The translations under genes were made by a program, and so were the position numbers. DNA of 64,000 bases, taken from Populus alba (taxonomy: Eukaryota; Streptophyta; Magnoliopsida; Malpighiales; Salicaceae). Numbering within the stretch: position 1 is the first letter of the stretch; every line of letters begins with the position of its first letter. Of this stretch, positions 11,969-23,279 are shown in pieces. The DNA lies in assembly GCF_005239225.2 (NCBI RefSeq), contig NC_133290.1:13586204-13650203 (forward strand), given 5' to 3'. The notes under the pieces are model-generated. The model had not been told where the DNA came from and made no database searches. It saw only the letters and a list, made by a program, of their open reading frames with translations.

Positions 11969-13260
11969 CAGGCATCTCTTGTCATTGTCTACCCCTGTAA
12001 CATTTGTTGATTTGTAGGCTGAAGGGTTCTGAAAATCAGGAACTGAATAATGTAAATCACAATGTAGAATCGTTGTAATGATGGTTAGAGCATTAAATGA
12101 GAAGAAGGTTTTTCACAGAATTTATCTTTAACTTCATCAATTTTAATTTTAATCATCAGAAAATCAAATAAAGTGGGTACATGACAAGTTGTTAGGTTGA
12201 ATTCCATCTTTACTCGACACTCCCACAGTTGCATTTTCAGCAGGTGCTCGTGATAGAAGCCACAATCTAGCTGTGTTGTTGAAGTAGAAGATGAATGCAC
12301 AGCAGCATCTTTAGGAAGGGCTTCAGGAACTAGTCCTGCATGCAAAAACTCAATGTGGAAAGAGAGACGTTAATTCCTTTTATATTCTGCTCAAAAAATA
12401 GCAACGATGCCAAATGGGCTGGTTTGCGTCTTTTTTTTTACCTTTTCCAACTGTAAGAGTATATGAGGTTAGTTTGCATGTCAAAAATAGTCCTTCATCT
12501 TTATAAACGACAGTCAATTTAAACCTTATAATGATAATATAACTATCCTGTCTCTAGCCCTAGGATTCTATCTTTATAAACATCAAAAAAAAAAAAAAAA
12601 AATCATTACATTTTTTATATTAAAATTTCAAAACACTCATCAAAGTTATAATAAAATTCAAATGGAGAGTGAATCCTCTTGCAGACATGCCCTTTACTTT
12701 GTTATTACTTGCAATCGTTCTTTTAAATTTTTTTTTTTAGTTTTAAATTTTTTTTTTATTTTTCAATTATTTTGGTGTTGACATTAAAAAAAAAAATTTT
12801 AAAAAAAATTTATTATAAAAAAATCTCTACTATATTTTCAAACAAACCTATGGATCAAATAATTTTATGCAATAAACCCAATAGTTTTATGAAAACAAGT
12901 AGTTTTTAATAATTTCATGTTATAAAAATAAGAATTATTTAGTCCTGTGATTAACTTCTGAAAAAAGTAATATATTCATTTAAGATTACTTGTACGGGTA
13001 TAAAAATTCAACCCAAATTAGTGTTATTAAATCTCTCATCAATATATATCTAGGTCAGGTTTTATATTTATATTAAATTGGATGGTTTTACCTGAGTGAT
13101 CTAGTTAAAATATAAATGAGACCAGTATGATTTTTTATTTTTTAAAACTATATTATTTTAATTTTTCTTAAAAAAATTTAATTTAAAATTAACTATTTAA
13201 TCCGAATTAATTCACCCAGATACGGACTGGGCCGGGTTTTAGACCGCGCTCTAAATATAT
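11969..13260. other. BTB 3' flank and spacer before SEUSS
   Basis: Positions 11969 to about 12110 probably form the BTB 3' untranslated region. A - strand open frame at 12085-12345 lies beside a TGCATGCAG acceptor-like site but resembles nothing I know. Positions 12580-12600 are poly-A, 12715-12845 look like a worn copy of the AT-rich short element, and the rest is AT-rich without genes. Confidence 0.4.
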
Positions 13261-13271
13261 ATGCTCAGATC

Positions 13272-13285
13272 TCTCTATATACTTT
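13272..13285 (+). promoter_or_regulatory. Candidate TATA box of the SEUSS gene
   Basis: CTCTATATACTT lies about 680 bp before the coding start. A CT-rich leader follows (13375-13480), then a donor-like GTGG|GTAATT near 13514 and an acceptor GTTTAG at 13951-13956, which suggests a 5'UTR intron of about 440 bp. The transcription start itself is not visible. Confidence 0.35.
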
Positions 13286-13964
13286 TTGGTCCACTTAAAC
13301 CTCGTCATTGTAGCATTTGTGTCCTTTAGCATATTTATTTTCTTTTACCTTTTCGAATCATCATCATAGATTTTTTTTCTCTCTCTACTCCAAACACTGC
13401 CACACAGCCCTTTTCACTCACTCTCTGTTTAGTGTGTTAAACGCTCAGAAAACATTCTCACTCTCTCTGAAGATTGCCATTCAATTGCGTTGCCTATAAA
13501 CCAACACTTGTGGGTAATTGCACTTTCTCCCTCTATCTGGTGCTAGCTGGCTTCTACTTTCACATTCATTTACTACTTTCTTTCATACGTTTTGTAGTCT
13601 GTCTGGTTCCTGAGAAAAAAAAAAAGAGAAAGAAAAAAAGAAAAAATGGGTTTCTCTTCTAAAGCTTTCTTCTGTTTTATATAATAATCTGAGGCCCGAA
13701 TTTGTTGAAGGTTTCTTGCGATTCCTTGGTTATGTCCTATTGTCCGTGGAAAACCTGCTGCATTCTCTTTTGTTTATGGTTAATGTGTGCTGTAATTGGC
13801 TTCAAAGGTTTAAGATGCTGAATTTTTATGTTTTTATTTTTTGGGTTGTTTAGATAAGCTCATTTGGGAAAATGGGTGTTGATAAAAATTCAAGCTTGCA
13901 GTGAAAATTTCTCGTCATTTTGTGAAATGAAATATGGTTGTGTTTTCTGGGTTTAGGCCAAAAA

Positions 13965-16900
13965 ATGATACCAAGTAGGCCACAGACTCCAATCGGTGGT
14001 TCCCAGTCTGTTTCACCTGTGCTTTTGAGATCAAATTCTACCATTTTGGGGTCTCAAGGAGATGGTTCCATGCAGCCAGGTCAGTATAACGTGAATTTGG
14101 TTGGAAATTCTCCCAGTGCGTCTTCTCTTATCAATCAGGGTTTTGGGAAAGGTGTTTCAAGCTCTGGACTTTCTGGTTTAGAGTCTACTATTATTTCTAT
14201 GGTAGCTAATGATGTGGGTTTCAGCTCATTGTTTGATGGTTCCAATATGGTGAGTTCTGCTTCATCTGGAAAAATTCAAAGCAAGCAAATTTCTAACCCA
14301 TCTGTTAATCACCAACCTCAAGTTCAACAATTTGAGCCACACATGATAAAACACGGGCAGAAGCAATTCCAGTCCATTCGAGGCGGGCTGGGCGCCATGG
14401 GACCTGTAAAATTGGAGCCACATGTAATAAATGACCAGATTGCCCCCCATCGTAGGTTGCAGTCCTTGCAGAGTCTGGGTTCAGTGAAAGTAGAACCACA
14501 ACAGAACCGGATTGGAACAGGCATTGGACCTGTTAAAGTGGAGAATCAACTTTCCGTTCAATCGGTTTTCCAACAGCAGCAGCAACAGCAGCAGCAGCAG
14601 CAGTTCTTCCAGATGTCCAGGCAGTCTCCTCAGGCTGCTGTCTCACAGATGAATTACTTACAGCAACATCAGATTCTGCAGCTGCAACAACAGCAGCAAC
14701 TTTTGAGGGCATTTCCTCATCAACAGCCCCAAATACAACAGTTTCAACAGCAAAATTTGCCAGTTAGATCTGTTGCAAGACCACCGTATGAACCGGGAAC
14801 AGGTGCTAGGCGATTGACTCAATACATTTATCAGCAGCGGCATAGACCTCAGGTAAAATTGTTTGATTCCAGGAGAAAATGTGTTCTGTCAGTTTTTGGC
14901 TTTTTACTTGTGTTTGTAGTGACTGGTCTTTATGTAGGATAACAAAATTGAATTCTGGAGGAAATTTGTGGCTGAGTTTTTTGCTTCCAATGCAAGGAAA
15001 AGGTTATGTGTTTCGTTGTATGGAAATAGCCGCCAAACAAATGGTGTTTTTCCTCAGGTATGCTGTTATATAGATGAATATAATTGACCGAGGAAGATAG
15101 CATGATGTTTTCTGAGGGGAACCGGGGGATAAGGAACAGAATATCTTTGGTTGACTTACACCATTGCTTTTTAACTTCAATACTTCTACGCTGGATTATG
15201 TTGTTCAATTTAATGTAAAAGAAATGATGAATAAATGCATTTAGGAGAGAATGAGCGGTAAAATGCAGAAGTTTTGAGCTTGGATTCTCTCCTGTGCTAT
15301 GTGTAATTCTACCTCTTAAACAAACACTGCCTTATGTGTGCAGTTGTTTTTCTTTGAGTTTTTGTAGACTTCATATTCTTCACAACACAATGGAATCATG
15401 ACCAAATTGGAATGAAAACGTAGGGTAAAATATGAAGTTTTTGAGTAAGCATATCTTTTGAACTTCTATTGACATTAGAAAATTTTGAAATTTAATGGAA
15501 ATGTTGCAGGATTTGTGGCACTGTGAGATATGCAATTGCAAACCTGGTCGTGGTTTTGGTATGCTACTTTTACTTACAGCCTCCACTTTTTTTGTTATTT
15601 GCCATTGATTTGTTAGAGTGGCACTTAGTGATAAGCAAAATATGCTGTTTATCATATCTTTGCTATCATTTATTCAATGTTTCTACTATATTTTGCAACT
15701 TGTGGATCAAAAATCAAAATGTTGCATGTTTATATGCGATGCTCTGTAATTATGCATGTGCAATTTATTAAGATTTCTAATATTTTTCTGTATCAAGATT
15801 TTAAAAATTTCATCTTAATGGATGCTTGACCCATTCAAAGCTGAAAATCATCTGATAAATATTCACTCATTGAATTCATGAGGCATTTATTGCAATCCAT
15901 TTCATTGTTTAAAACTTAGCCTTGTTAGGCACTTGGATCAGTTTTGAGGGGAAGTAGATTTGTGAAGAGAGAGTGCAGAAAGAAAAATCAAATGTGATGT
16001 GAATTTGCTCAAAGGAATCAAAGTTTAGAGTTTCTCTCATTCTTTGGATTAAATGATGCAGATATGAATTTGCTTACAAATGGATGGAAAAAACACGTAG
16101 TCTCCAACAAACTTTAAAGTACTAAAGATAACAATTTATGAAAAGCGAAGGAATTGTGTCATCCTTTTCTTTTCCTTTTCTGAAATAATATTTGAAGTCT
16201 TGTGCAATTCTCATTCTTTGGTTCTTGTTTCTGCAATTTCAGAAACAACTGTAGAGGTTCTTCCTAGGTTGTTCAAAATCAAATATGATAGTGGCACTTT
16301 GGAAGAGCTTCTTTATGTAGATATGCCTCATGAATATCAGAATGCAAGTGGTCAAATTGTACTTGACTATGCAAAAGCAATACAAGAGAGTGTTTTTGAG
16401 CACCTTCGTGTTGTACGCAATGGCCAACTTCGTATCATTTTCTCTCCAGATCTGAAGGTTTGGGCGTTGATAAATTGCACCTGGGGGATATTTGAAACTA
16501 TATACTTTTATTATTAACTATAAATATCATTGATGCCCTAATTATCTTTGTTCATCCACGTTCTCTAGATTTGCTCTTGGGAGTTTTGTGCATGCCGCCA
16601 TGAGGAACTTATTCCGCGAAGGTTGATTATACCTCAGGTTGCTAATTTAGTGCTTCTAATTTGTATTGTAAATTATGTTTTCTCTTGAGTGGGGATCTTG
16701 GTGCAGCTTTTTTGGAATCTTTGGATTAGGTTATCATGATTAATTTAAGCTTTCACATGCGCTATTCAATTCTCAGAATTTATGGTTGAATGTCCTTTTT
16801 CTTTCCATGATCAGAACTTAAGTTCTAATGAATATAGAGATTGCATGAAAGTAGCTGGAAAATTTCCTGCCTCAGAAAAGCAGCAAGCTACACTGATCTA

Positions 16901-19900
16901 GGAAAGTAGAACATATAGAAATTTGGAAATTAATGATGCAATGAAACCTTAAGGGTGTGTTAAGTAAAAACAACTTCCTCTTTTCTTTTCTTTTTTCAAT
17001 GAAAAATTGGAAAACATGTTCATTTATTGAAAACGAAAACGATTTTTTCATTTGAAAAAATAAAAAAATACATCAAGATTACAACACTTTTTCATAAAAA
17101 ATAAAAACCATAATTTATAATAGTCATCTTACTATTTTTTGTTTGTGGTAATCTAATTATAGACTATTAATTTTATTTTATTTGAATTAAGAACTATAAT
17201 GAAAAAGTTATATTGTTACCTTAAAAAAAATATTTTATAATCAAAATTAAATTTGACACTAGCTAAATATGATTTTTTTTTTTAAATATTTTACCTAGCT
17301 AAAAAATGCTTGTGTGTGTATAAAATTATATTGTTCATGTTTTTTATTCATTTGAAAAACTTGCATTGGAAAACTGTGGATAACCTCTAAAATGTGGTTT
17401 TCTAAACTTAGTATAGATGTGGAAAATTGGAAAACTAGTTTTTTAGTTTTCTAGATAGAGAAATATTGTATTTGAACATGAAGTTCTAGTTTTACATTTT
17501 CTGACATCAATTTTCTAGAAAATTGGAGAATTAATCTGTTTTTGAACAGCCCTTAAACTTTTGTATTTACATGATTAGCCATCTAGGGGATAATCCTAAC
17601 AAGAATTGGTGAAAGGAGAGGTCTTAAATAAATTCCTGAGAAGCTTGGCCTCCTTGTCTGGGAAATTGGTCTCCATTCTTTAGGGAGCGATTCTCTTTTG
17701 TCACCTTTCTTTGATACTTAATTGGAAGTGCCCAAGGATGGTCAACATATCCAAGTTTCATCAGCTTGGAGCACATGTGGATGGAATCTCCCTTTATGAT
17801 ACTTCAGATTTAATTGCTGCAATACTTGCCATCAGAGGTCAATTATTCTCTGAATCACAGTTACATAGTTAAATTTTTCTCTGAAGTCTTCCGCTTTCAT
17901 ATTTTTTTCATCTTATGTGATTGCTTATTTTCTGTCCATTTGCACTATTGAGGTGGTAAGGTATAAGGTCTTCTTAAATTCTTGTGTAACTTTTATAGAT
18001 CACTTTCCTACCTTGCAGGTAAGCCAGCTTGGAGTTGTGGCACAGAAATACCAAGCTTCTGCTCAAAATGCTTCATCGAGCTCTTCTTCACCTGATTTAG
18101 AAACTAACTGTAACATGTGAGTTCCTTTTGCTTTGAAATCTTTTGATTGCTGTCACTAGTTGATGGTGGTTTTTTCTTGCCACCGTTATTTGAAATTTCA
18201 TAATTTGTGTTCATATAATCTGTTAAAAACTTTATATTTTTTTTTTTTTCATTTTTTCTTTGCTGAACAATGAAAATTGCTGAACCTAAGAGTTGACATG
18301 ATGTTCCCCCCCTCTTTTCCACATGAGTTGCAAGACCTCAAATTTTTTATGTGGGACATGCTCCACTTATGTACATGATTTGCATCATCTGGGACTTTTA
18401 GGCATTTGACTAACCACCTTGATGTTGCAACTTGGAAACTAATTCACCCCTGACTATTAGGTCTGCAACATGGATGAAGTTGCATTGAGTAAACTATTGC
18501 AACATGGTAATTTAATTCTCTGACTCTCAAATAGGGCCTGATTGTCACTCAGCTAATGGCCTTCATAATGACATCAATGATAGCATCCAGCAACTTGACT
18601 GTGACATGATGGCTGTGATAAAGTGTTATGTTTGGATTTTTTTCCTGCATGGTACTTGATGAATATTCAACTCAACTGATATAATTTTAGATGGCTTCTT
18701 GTTTGATTTCTTCTTAGATTCTCAATTTGATACATATGTTGATAGGTAAATTAGAGTGGAACTTTTATTTCCTCCTGGTGGCTTTTGTTTGGCTTATATC
18801 TATGGGTGTGAATTTTCCAGGTTTCTTGCATCTGCTTGTCAACTAGCAAAAGCCTTGGAGATACCTTTAGTTAATGATTTAGGATTCACAAAAAGATATG
18901 TGCGATGTCTCCAGGTATAGTTTATTGCAATTTTCTAATTTCAAATTGGCCATCCTTGATTATTGGACTTGAATAAGCTCATTTCTTTTACATTGGTTAT
19001 TAGTGCACAGGTTGATTATGTTCTGGAAATGCGAAGGCATAATATTTTACTTGAGTTTCCTAGTTGCCCATGTGAATTCATTTGAATGTGGTTTAAACTT
19101 CCTCCCATGCGTTTTCTTTCTAGGCTCTTTTTGATGCCACTGATGCATGCCATCCTCTCTCCTAGCTCTTGGTTCCTTCCTGCTTGATTTGGTCTTTTAT
19201 TCTTTGTAGCAATAGTGCCTGCCAATTTTACCTACCAAGTGACCTCGCCCTCAAGGTTTTGGATTTGAATTTAAGATGATATATCCTGCCCTAATAAAAC
19301 ACGTGCACATAAGATGAATATGCAACTCCATATTTGCGTGATTGCATTATATTTGAAATGTGGTATCTGCTTCTTGCTCTTTCTGAAAAACGTTGGACTG
19401 ATCATATCTTGATAATCTAACAAGAACCTTCTTTTTTTTTTTTGCATGTTTACTGAACAACCTGCAGATATCAGAGGTGGTAAACTGCATGAAAGACTTG
19501 ATTGACTATACAACTCAAGATGCTGGGAAGGGACCAATAGGTAAGCTCAAAGAAACTTCCCCCATTTGGTATACGTTCTTTTTTGACCTGTTCTGATATA
19601 TTGGCAAATATAATTATCAATCAAATCTTGTCAGCAAAGATTGCCATAAGTTGCACAGTTTGATGTTCTTATCTTCTATTTCTCAATGCTTTTGTGCTGA
19701 TTGAAACTCTCTCTAAACTTTCACATCTATGTTTAACCAAAAAGGAAATGAAAAAATACCTACAATTTTAATTTTTTAAGAGAAGGGTGCATTGCATATC
19801 GAATGATTATTCATCTCACCACCCAAAAATGCATTGAAGTATGATATGCAGAAGTTTCCTTTCCAAAATATAAAAACTACAATCTATGCATAGAGCTTCC

Positions 19901-21136
19901 TAAAGTTAAAGCTACTAGGTTTTACAAACGGCAAACAAACCAATAGATTGCTAGGACACACCCTGCTAGCTGCTAGGGGATGGCTTCAAAGGTTGTATAA
20001 CAGAGAAAATGGCTTAAAATATTACTTGACATCCTACATGTGACAGTAAACTTCTCCCATTTGTCCCGAAGTCATCAGAGAGTTTCCTGGAACTATCATA
20101 TGGAGGCTGTATTAGAATATTTTGACTTGTGGTTAAATAAAGTTCTTACTTCACATAATAACTTCCTGTTTGTTTACCAGAGAGTTTGGCCCAGTTCCCT
20201 CGCAAAACCAGGCCATTTTCTGGAGTGCACGATTCCAATCAGCAACCACCTGAGAAAAAGCAGTGTCAAATTACTGGACACACATCGAATGATGATCATC
20301 ATAATGTACGGGCAAGCATCATGCATCCTTCCGCAAGCAGTGGTGTTGCAAGCGCAAACAATTCCCTCAGCACAAGCTCCACCACTTCCTCTGCCATCAC
20401 TGTTGGCGGGCTTCTTCACCAGAATTCCATGAATTCACGAATTGAAAATCAGATGACTAGTCCCGGCAGTCCATATACTGGGACTTCTGTTCAGATTCCA
20501 TCTGCTGGTTCTTCAACCACTTGGCCACCAGCTCAGCCCAACCCCTCTTCTCCCTTCTCTTGTCTGACGCCATCATCATCTGGCAATCCTTCTCAAAGTT
20601 CCCACAATACTTTAGCAGCATCAACTGCTATGAACCATGTCTGTTCAGCAAACTCACCTGTTCAGACACCAATGCAACAGTCATCGCAGTCCAATGAGGT
20701 TGATCCAAATGAATTTCAGAGCTCTGTTGAGAAAATCATGCAAGAAATGATCTCTTCACAGTTCAGTGGGACAGGTGGTATGGTCAGTGTTGATTATGAA
20801 GGAAATAATATGGACATAAATAGGGTCACAGAGTCAAGAAAAAATGTGCTCACCAATGTTCCTTACCTAGAGGGTAATGTGATGAGGAGCAAGTCAATTA
20901 ATGTAGGTGGAGGATTTGGGAATTTGAATGGTAAGAATCATCTTTCTGCTTCTACCAGCGGAATCACAGCTGAAATGGGGAATGTCTCCGGCACTTTGGC
21001 TGGTAGGTTTGCTATGCCAGTGATGGATCATGATACTGGTATGAATCATCAGCAACAGGAACTGGCATATCAGCTGCACAACAGTATTGGAGCAGTATAT
21101 AGATATCTTGATCCCCAATTTGATTGGACTACCTGA
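13965..21136 (+). CDS. SEU: SEUSS-type transcriptional co-regulator (LIM-binding domain), 853 aa
   Basis: Nine coding exons join in phase: 13965-14852, 14938-15057, 15510-15558, 16243-16457, 16569-16637, 18019-18116, 18821-18914, 19468-19540 and 20181-21136. The start is the first ATG after the acceptor at 13956; the earlier in-frame ATG at 13938 is in the 5'UTR intron. Residues 1-270 are Ser/Gly/Gln-rich, with a Gln run near 203-213 and three VK(L/V)E sites (K149, K175, K191). The conserved LDB-like region is about 271-535 (KIEFWRKFVAEFFA, LWHCEICNCKPGRGF, LEELLYVDMPHEYQN, FTKRYVRCLQISEV). A Ser/Asn-rich tail ends FDWTT. In Arabidopsis SEU acts with LEUNIG in a nuclear repressor complex that limits AGAMOUS. 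The N-terminus and tail resemble SEU more than SLK1-3, as I remember them. A SEUSS-like paralogue remains possible. Confidence 0.9.
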
Positions 21137-22104
21137 AGAGTGGAGGTAATTTTACTGATATTTTCTTGGTGATAGTTTGGACCTAGTATGATACAATTCC
21201 GGTGGTGATACAAGGTGCTCGTGCCATGTGCTGGGGATTGCTCGCCTATATTTCCATTTGACGCTTTCCTGTTTATGATTATATGAATTTTCAACTTGGT
21301 GCAAAATGTTCAGTGAAGGAAAACAAACAGCTTATTGTTTTCAAATGAGCTCTTTTCCCTGTTGTTTCAGCTTTACCTTATATTTTAAGTTTACCTTGCT
21401 GGGGTGTTTCCCTATGTAGGTCTTTTATCCCTTGCTGGGGTGTTTCCCTATGTAGGTCTTTTATCCCTCTTAAAAGCTTCAAAACGTGAACTCAGGCTTG
21501 AGGCACGGCCATTTTTATCTCTTCTATCTGTCGAATTATGTAAAAAATTTCCATGCGTTGGCTGGCTGCAGCTGCATATGGTACAAATATGAACTTTTTC
21601 TGCCAATAGGCACTTCAGGCTGACGGATGGACTAGAATTTTATGTTTTCAGAAAGAAGCAACAAGGACAAGGAATACTGACTTGGTAATGAATGCATCTG
21701 TGCTGCATTGCTGTTTGTTCCATGTTTCCCTAGGCTATATAAAATTATGCAAGGCCTAATCACTGCTGTTTTGGGGTTTCTTCGAAGCCCAATCACTACA
21801 AGAATTTATTACTTAATTTGATAATTTGATTGGGATATTGCTATTAATCATGTATAAATGGTCAAGGATAGTTCTTCAATAGCGTTGGTTTTGGGCAAGC
21901 TATGATTGACTAACCGTCATGGATGCATTTTAGCTTAAGCTCAGAGATTTGTGAGATATGCAGAAAGATGGTTCAGCAGATGCATGTAATTATCAAACTA
22001 CACATCATGATATAAAAACTTGGGACAGCATTGTCAGGGCATACAAGGCAATGGCAATTGTAACTAGAGATTTCTAAAGGACATTTGTTGCGGCTCTTCT
22101 CTCT
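21137..22104. other. SEUSS 3' region
   Basis: No second gene is supported. The 3' untranslated region of SEUSS probably covers the first several hundred bases and includes the 36-bp tandem duplication. Nothing else is recognised up to the thioredoxin relic. Confidence 0.4.
21396..21467 (+). repeat. Perfect 36-bp tandem duplication downstream of SEUSS
   Basis: Two identical 36-base units, 21396-21431 and 21432-21467, each starting TTGCTGGGGTGTTTCCC and ending TTTTATCCC, stand head to tail about 260 bp after the SEUSS stop codon, probably within its 3' untranslated region. Confidence 0.9.
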
Positions 22105-22225
22105 TCAAGCTTCAATGTATTTTTCAATGGCAGCAGCAAGGGTAGCCTTTGGAACTGCACCTGTAACACCTTTCTTCTCTCAGTTCTTGAACATTAGCAC
22201 AGTGGGGATGCGTGTAATCCAGATA
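22105..22225 (-). pseudogene. Thioredoxin m-type C-terminal relic
   Basis: On the - strand the frame ending at TGA (22107-22105) reads RIPTVLMFKN, an in-frame TGA, then EKKGVTGAVPKATLAAAIEK and YIEA. This is the end of a chloroplast m-type thioredoxin, including the cis-Pro strand (IPT) and the GAVPK turn. The expected Gly between FKN and EKK is replaced by the stop. The WCGPC active site, transit peptide and first two thirds are not present nearby, so it is a truncated non-functional copy. With no intron seen in this short stretch, I cannot tell a retrocopy from a genomic duplicate. Confidence 0.7.
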
Positions 22226-22411
22226 CAGAGCCGGCTCCGGCCCTTGTGAGAACTCACATAACAAAGAGTTTTGGCTTCATTTCCATTAAAAACTGAGCAC
22301 AGTACTATATAAAGGAGGCTAAGTTATGAGAAGCTACATCCCACAGAAGAGAAGACATCATCACTATTGACTATCCACTTGTAAGGGGAGGAAGAAAAAG
22401 TCATTCTTAAA

Positions 22412-23279
22412 AAGGCCAAGGGAAACCACAACTCAGCATTGTTTTTAAGCTCAATTCTGGTGCTCTCTCTTCTCATTTTCTCCATGGCTGAAAGCCGCTT
22501 TCTTGATGGAAGTACTTGGCATCATAGTAAAAAAAAATTGAAATTGCAACTGCAACTACTTTACTGTAACTTTATAGTGTAGTGGTTAGACCCTCTAATC
22601 GCATTTAGAAATAATTATTTTCAATTCAGTTTGATTTTTATTAAAAAATAAAAAAAACTAAAATCAGTTTCGGTTCAGTTCAATTATTTTTGGGAAAAAT
22701 CAGTTCAAACCGACCGGCTTGATTTTTTCCGGTTTGACTTGGTTTTTTTTCCTGGTTCAGCTCTGTTTTTCCCCGCTTGGCTCGGTTTTTTCCCGTTTAG
22801 CTCGGTTTTTTTCGGTTTGGCTCATTTTTTCCCGGTTTGGGTTCGGTTCGGTGTGATTTTTTTCGGTTCTAGGTTTATAAAACCAAACCGGTCAGTTTTT
22901 AAAAATTCTAATCTGTTTAATCAGGTTTTTTTTATAGTTTGATTTTTTTGGTTTTTTTAACTCACTCCTAGTTGTATTATCATGATAGATTGAATTGATC
23001 TCCTATTATAGTTAAGCTCCTTTTTTTTTTAATATCTTTTGTTTAAATAAGATATATTTAACTCCATTTTTTCTATGTTGTTGAGCAGTGGGGGGTGATT
23101 TGTTGAAGCCCATAACTCCAGAATGTGATGAAGTATTTGGAGTAAGAAGTAATGACACCTGCTCTGACATTACACAATCGTTCAATTTGACCACTGCACT
23201 CTTTGATTCTATCAACCCTAATCACAACTGCACTGCTCTCTTTGCGGGACAATGGCTATGTGTTGCTGGATCAGCCTAA
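22412..23279 (+). CDS. Small secreted LysM-domain protein, two exons, start codon apparently lost
   Basis: Exon 2 (23089-23279, after GAGCAG) encodes a single LysM domain: CDEVFGVRSNDTCSDITQSF, then NLTTALFDSINPNHNC and GQWLCVAGSA, with Cys positions and the SINPN/GQWLC landmarks of short plant LysM proteins. Exon 1 ends at 22526 (CATA|GTAAAA); the phases join as A+TG. Upstream the frame reads KGNHNSALFLSS, a hydrophobic run ILVLSLLIFS, then MAESRFLDGS: a signal peptide followed by the mature start. The codon where Met is expected, before GCC AAG, is AAG at 22412-22414, so one base change removes the start. The next Met, at 22484, would give 77 residues without the signal peptide. LysM domains bind N-acetylglucosamine glycans such as chitin. 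It may be a new pseudogene, a sequencing error, or have another start. Confidence 0.7.
22565..22600 (+). mobile_element. Possible tRNA-like box A of a SINE relic in the LysM intron
   Basis: TAGTGTAGTGG near 22577 fits the RNA polymerase III box A pattern TRGYNNARNNG and is followed by TTAGACCCTCTAATCGC, as in tRNA-derived sequences. The only box-B-like string nearby (TTTTCAATTCAG) is poor, so this is a weak call. Confidence 0.25.
22728..22875 (+). repeat. Degenerate CGGTTTGGCTC minisatellite in the LysM intron
   Basis: Six or more imperfect units of roughly 20-24 bases, such as GGTTTGACTTGGTTTTTT, GCTTGGCTCGGTTTTTTCCC and GGTTTGGCTCATTTTTTCCC, run in tandem and end in GGTTCGGTTCGG. Confidence 0.75.

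Noticed and set aside
12085..12345. 86-codon - strand frame next to TGCATGCAG
   Set aside because: No family resemblance, lies in the BTB 3' flank, and no second exon could be joined.
13938..13964. Earlier in-frame ATG for the SEUSS gene
   Set aside because: It lies before the acceptor GTTTAG and so within the 5'UTR intron; MIPSRPQTPIGG fits the expected N-terminus.
14262..14524. Three overlapping - strand ORFs of 62-66 codons
   Set aside because: Antisense shadows of the SEUSS first coding exon.
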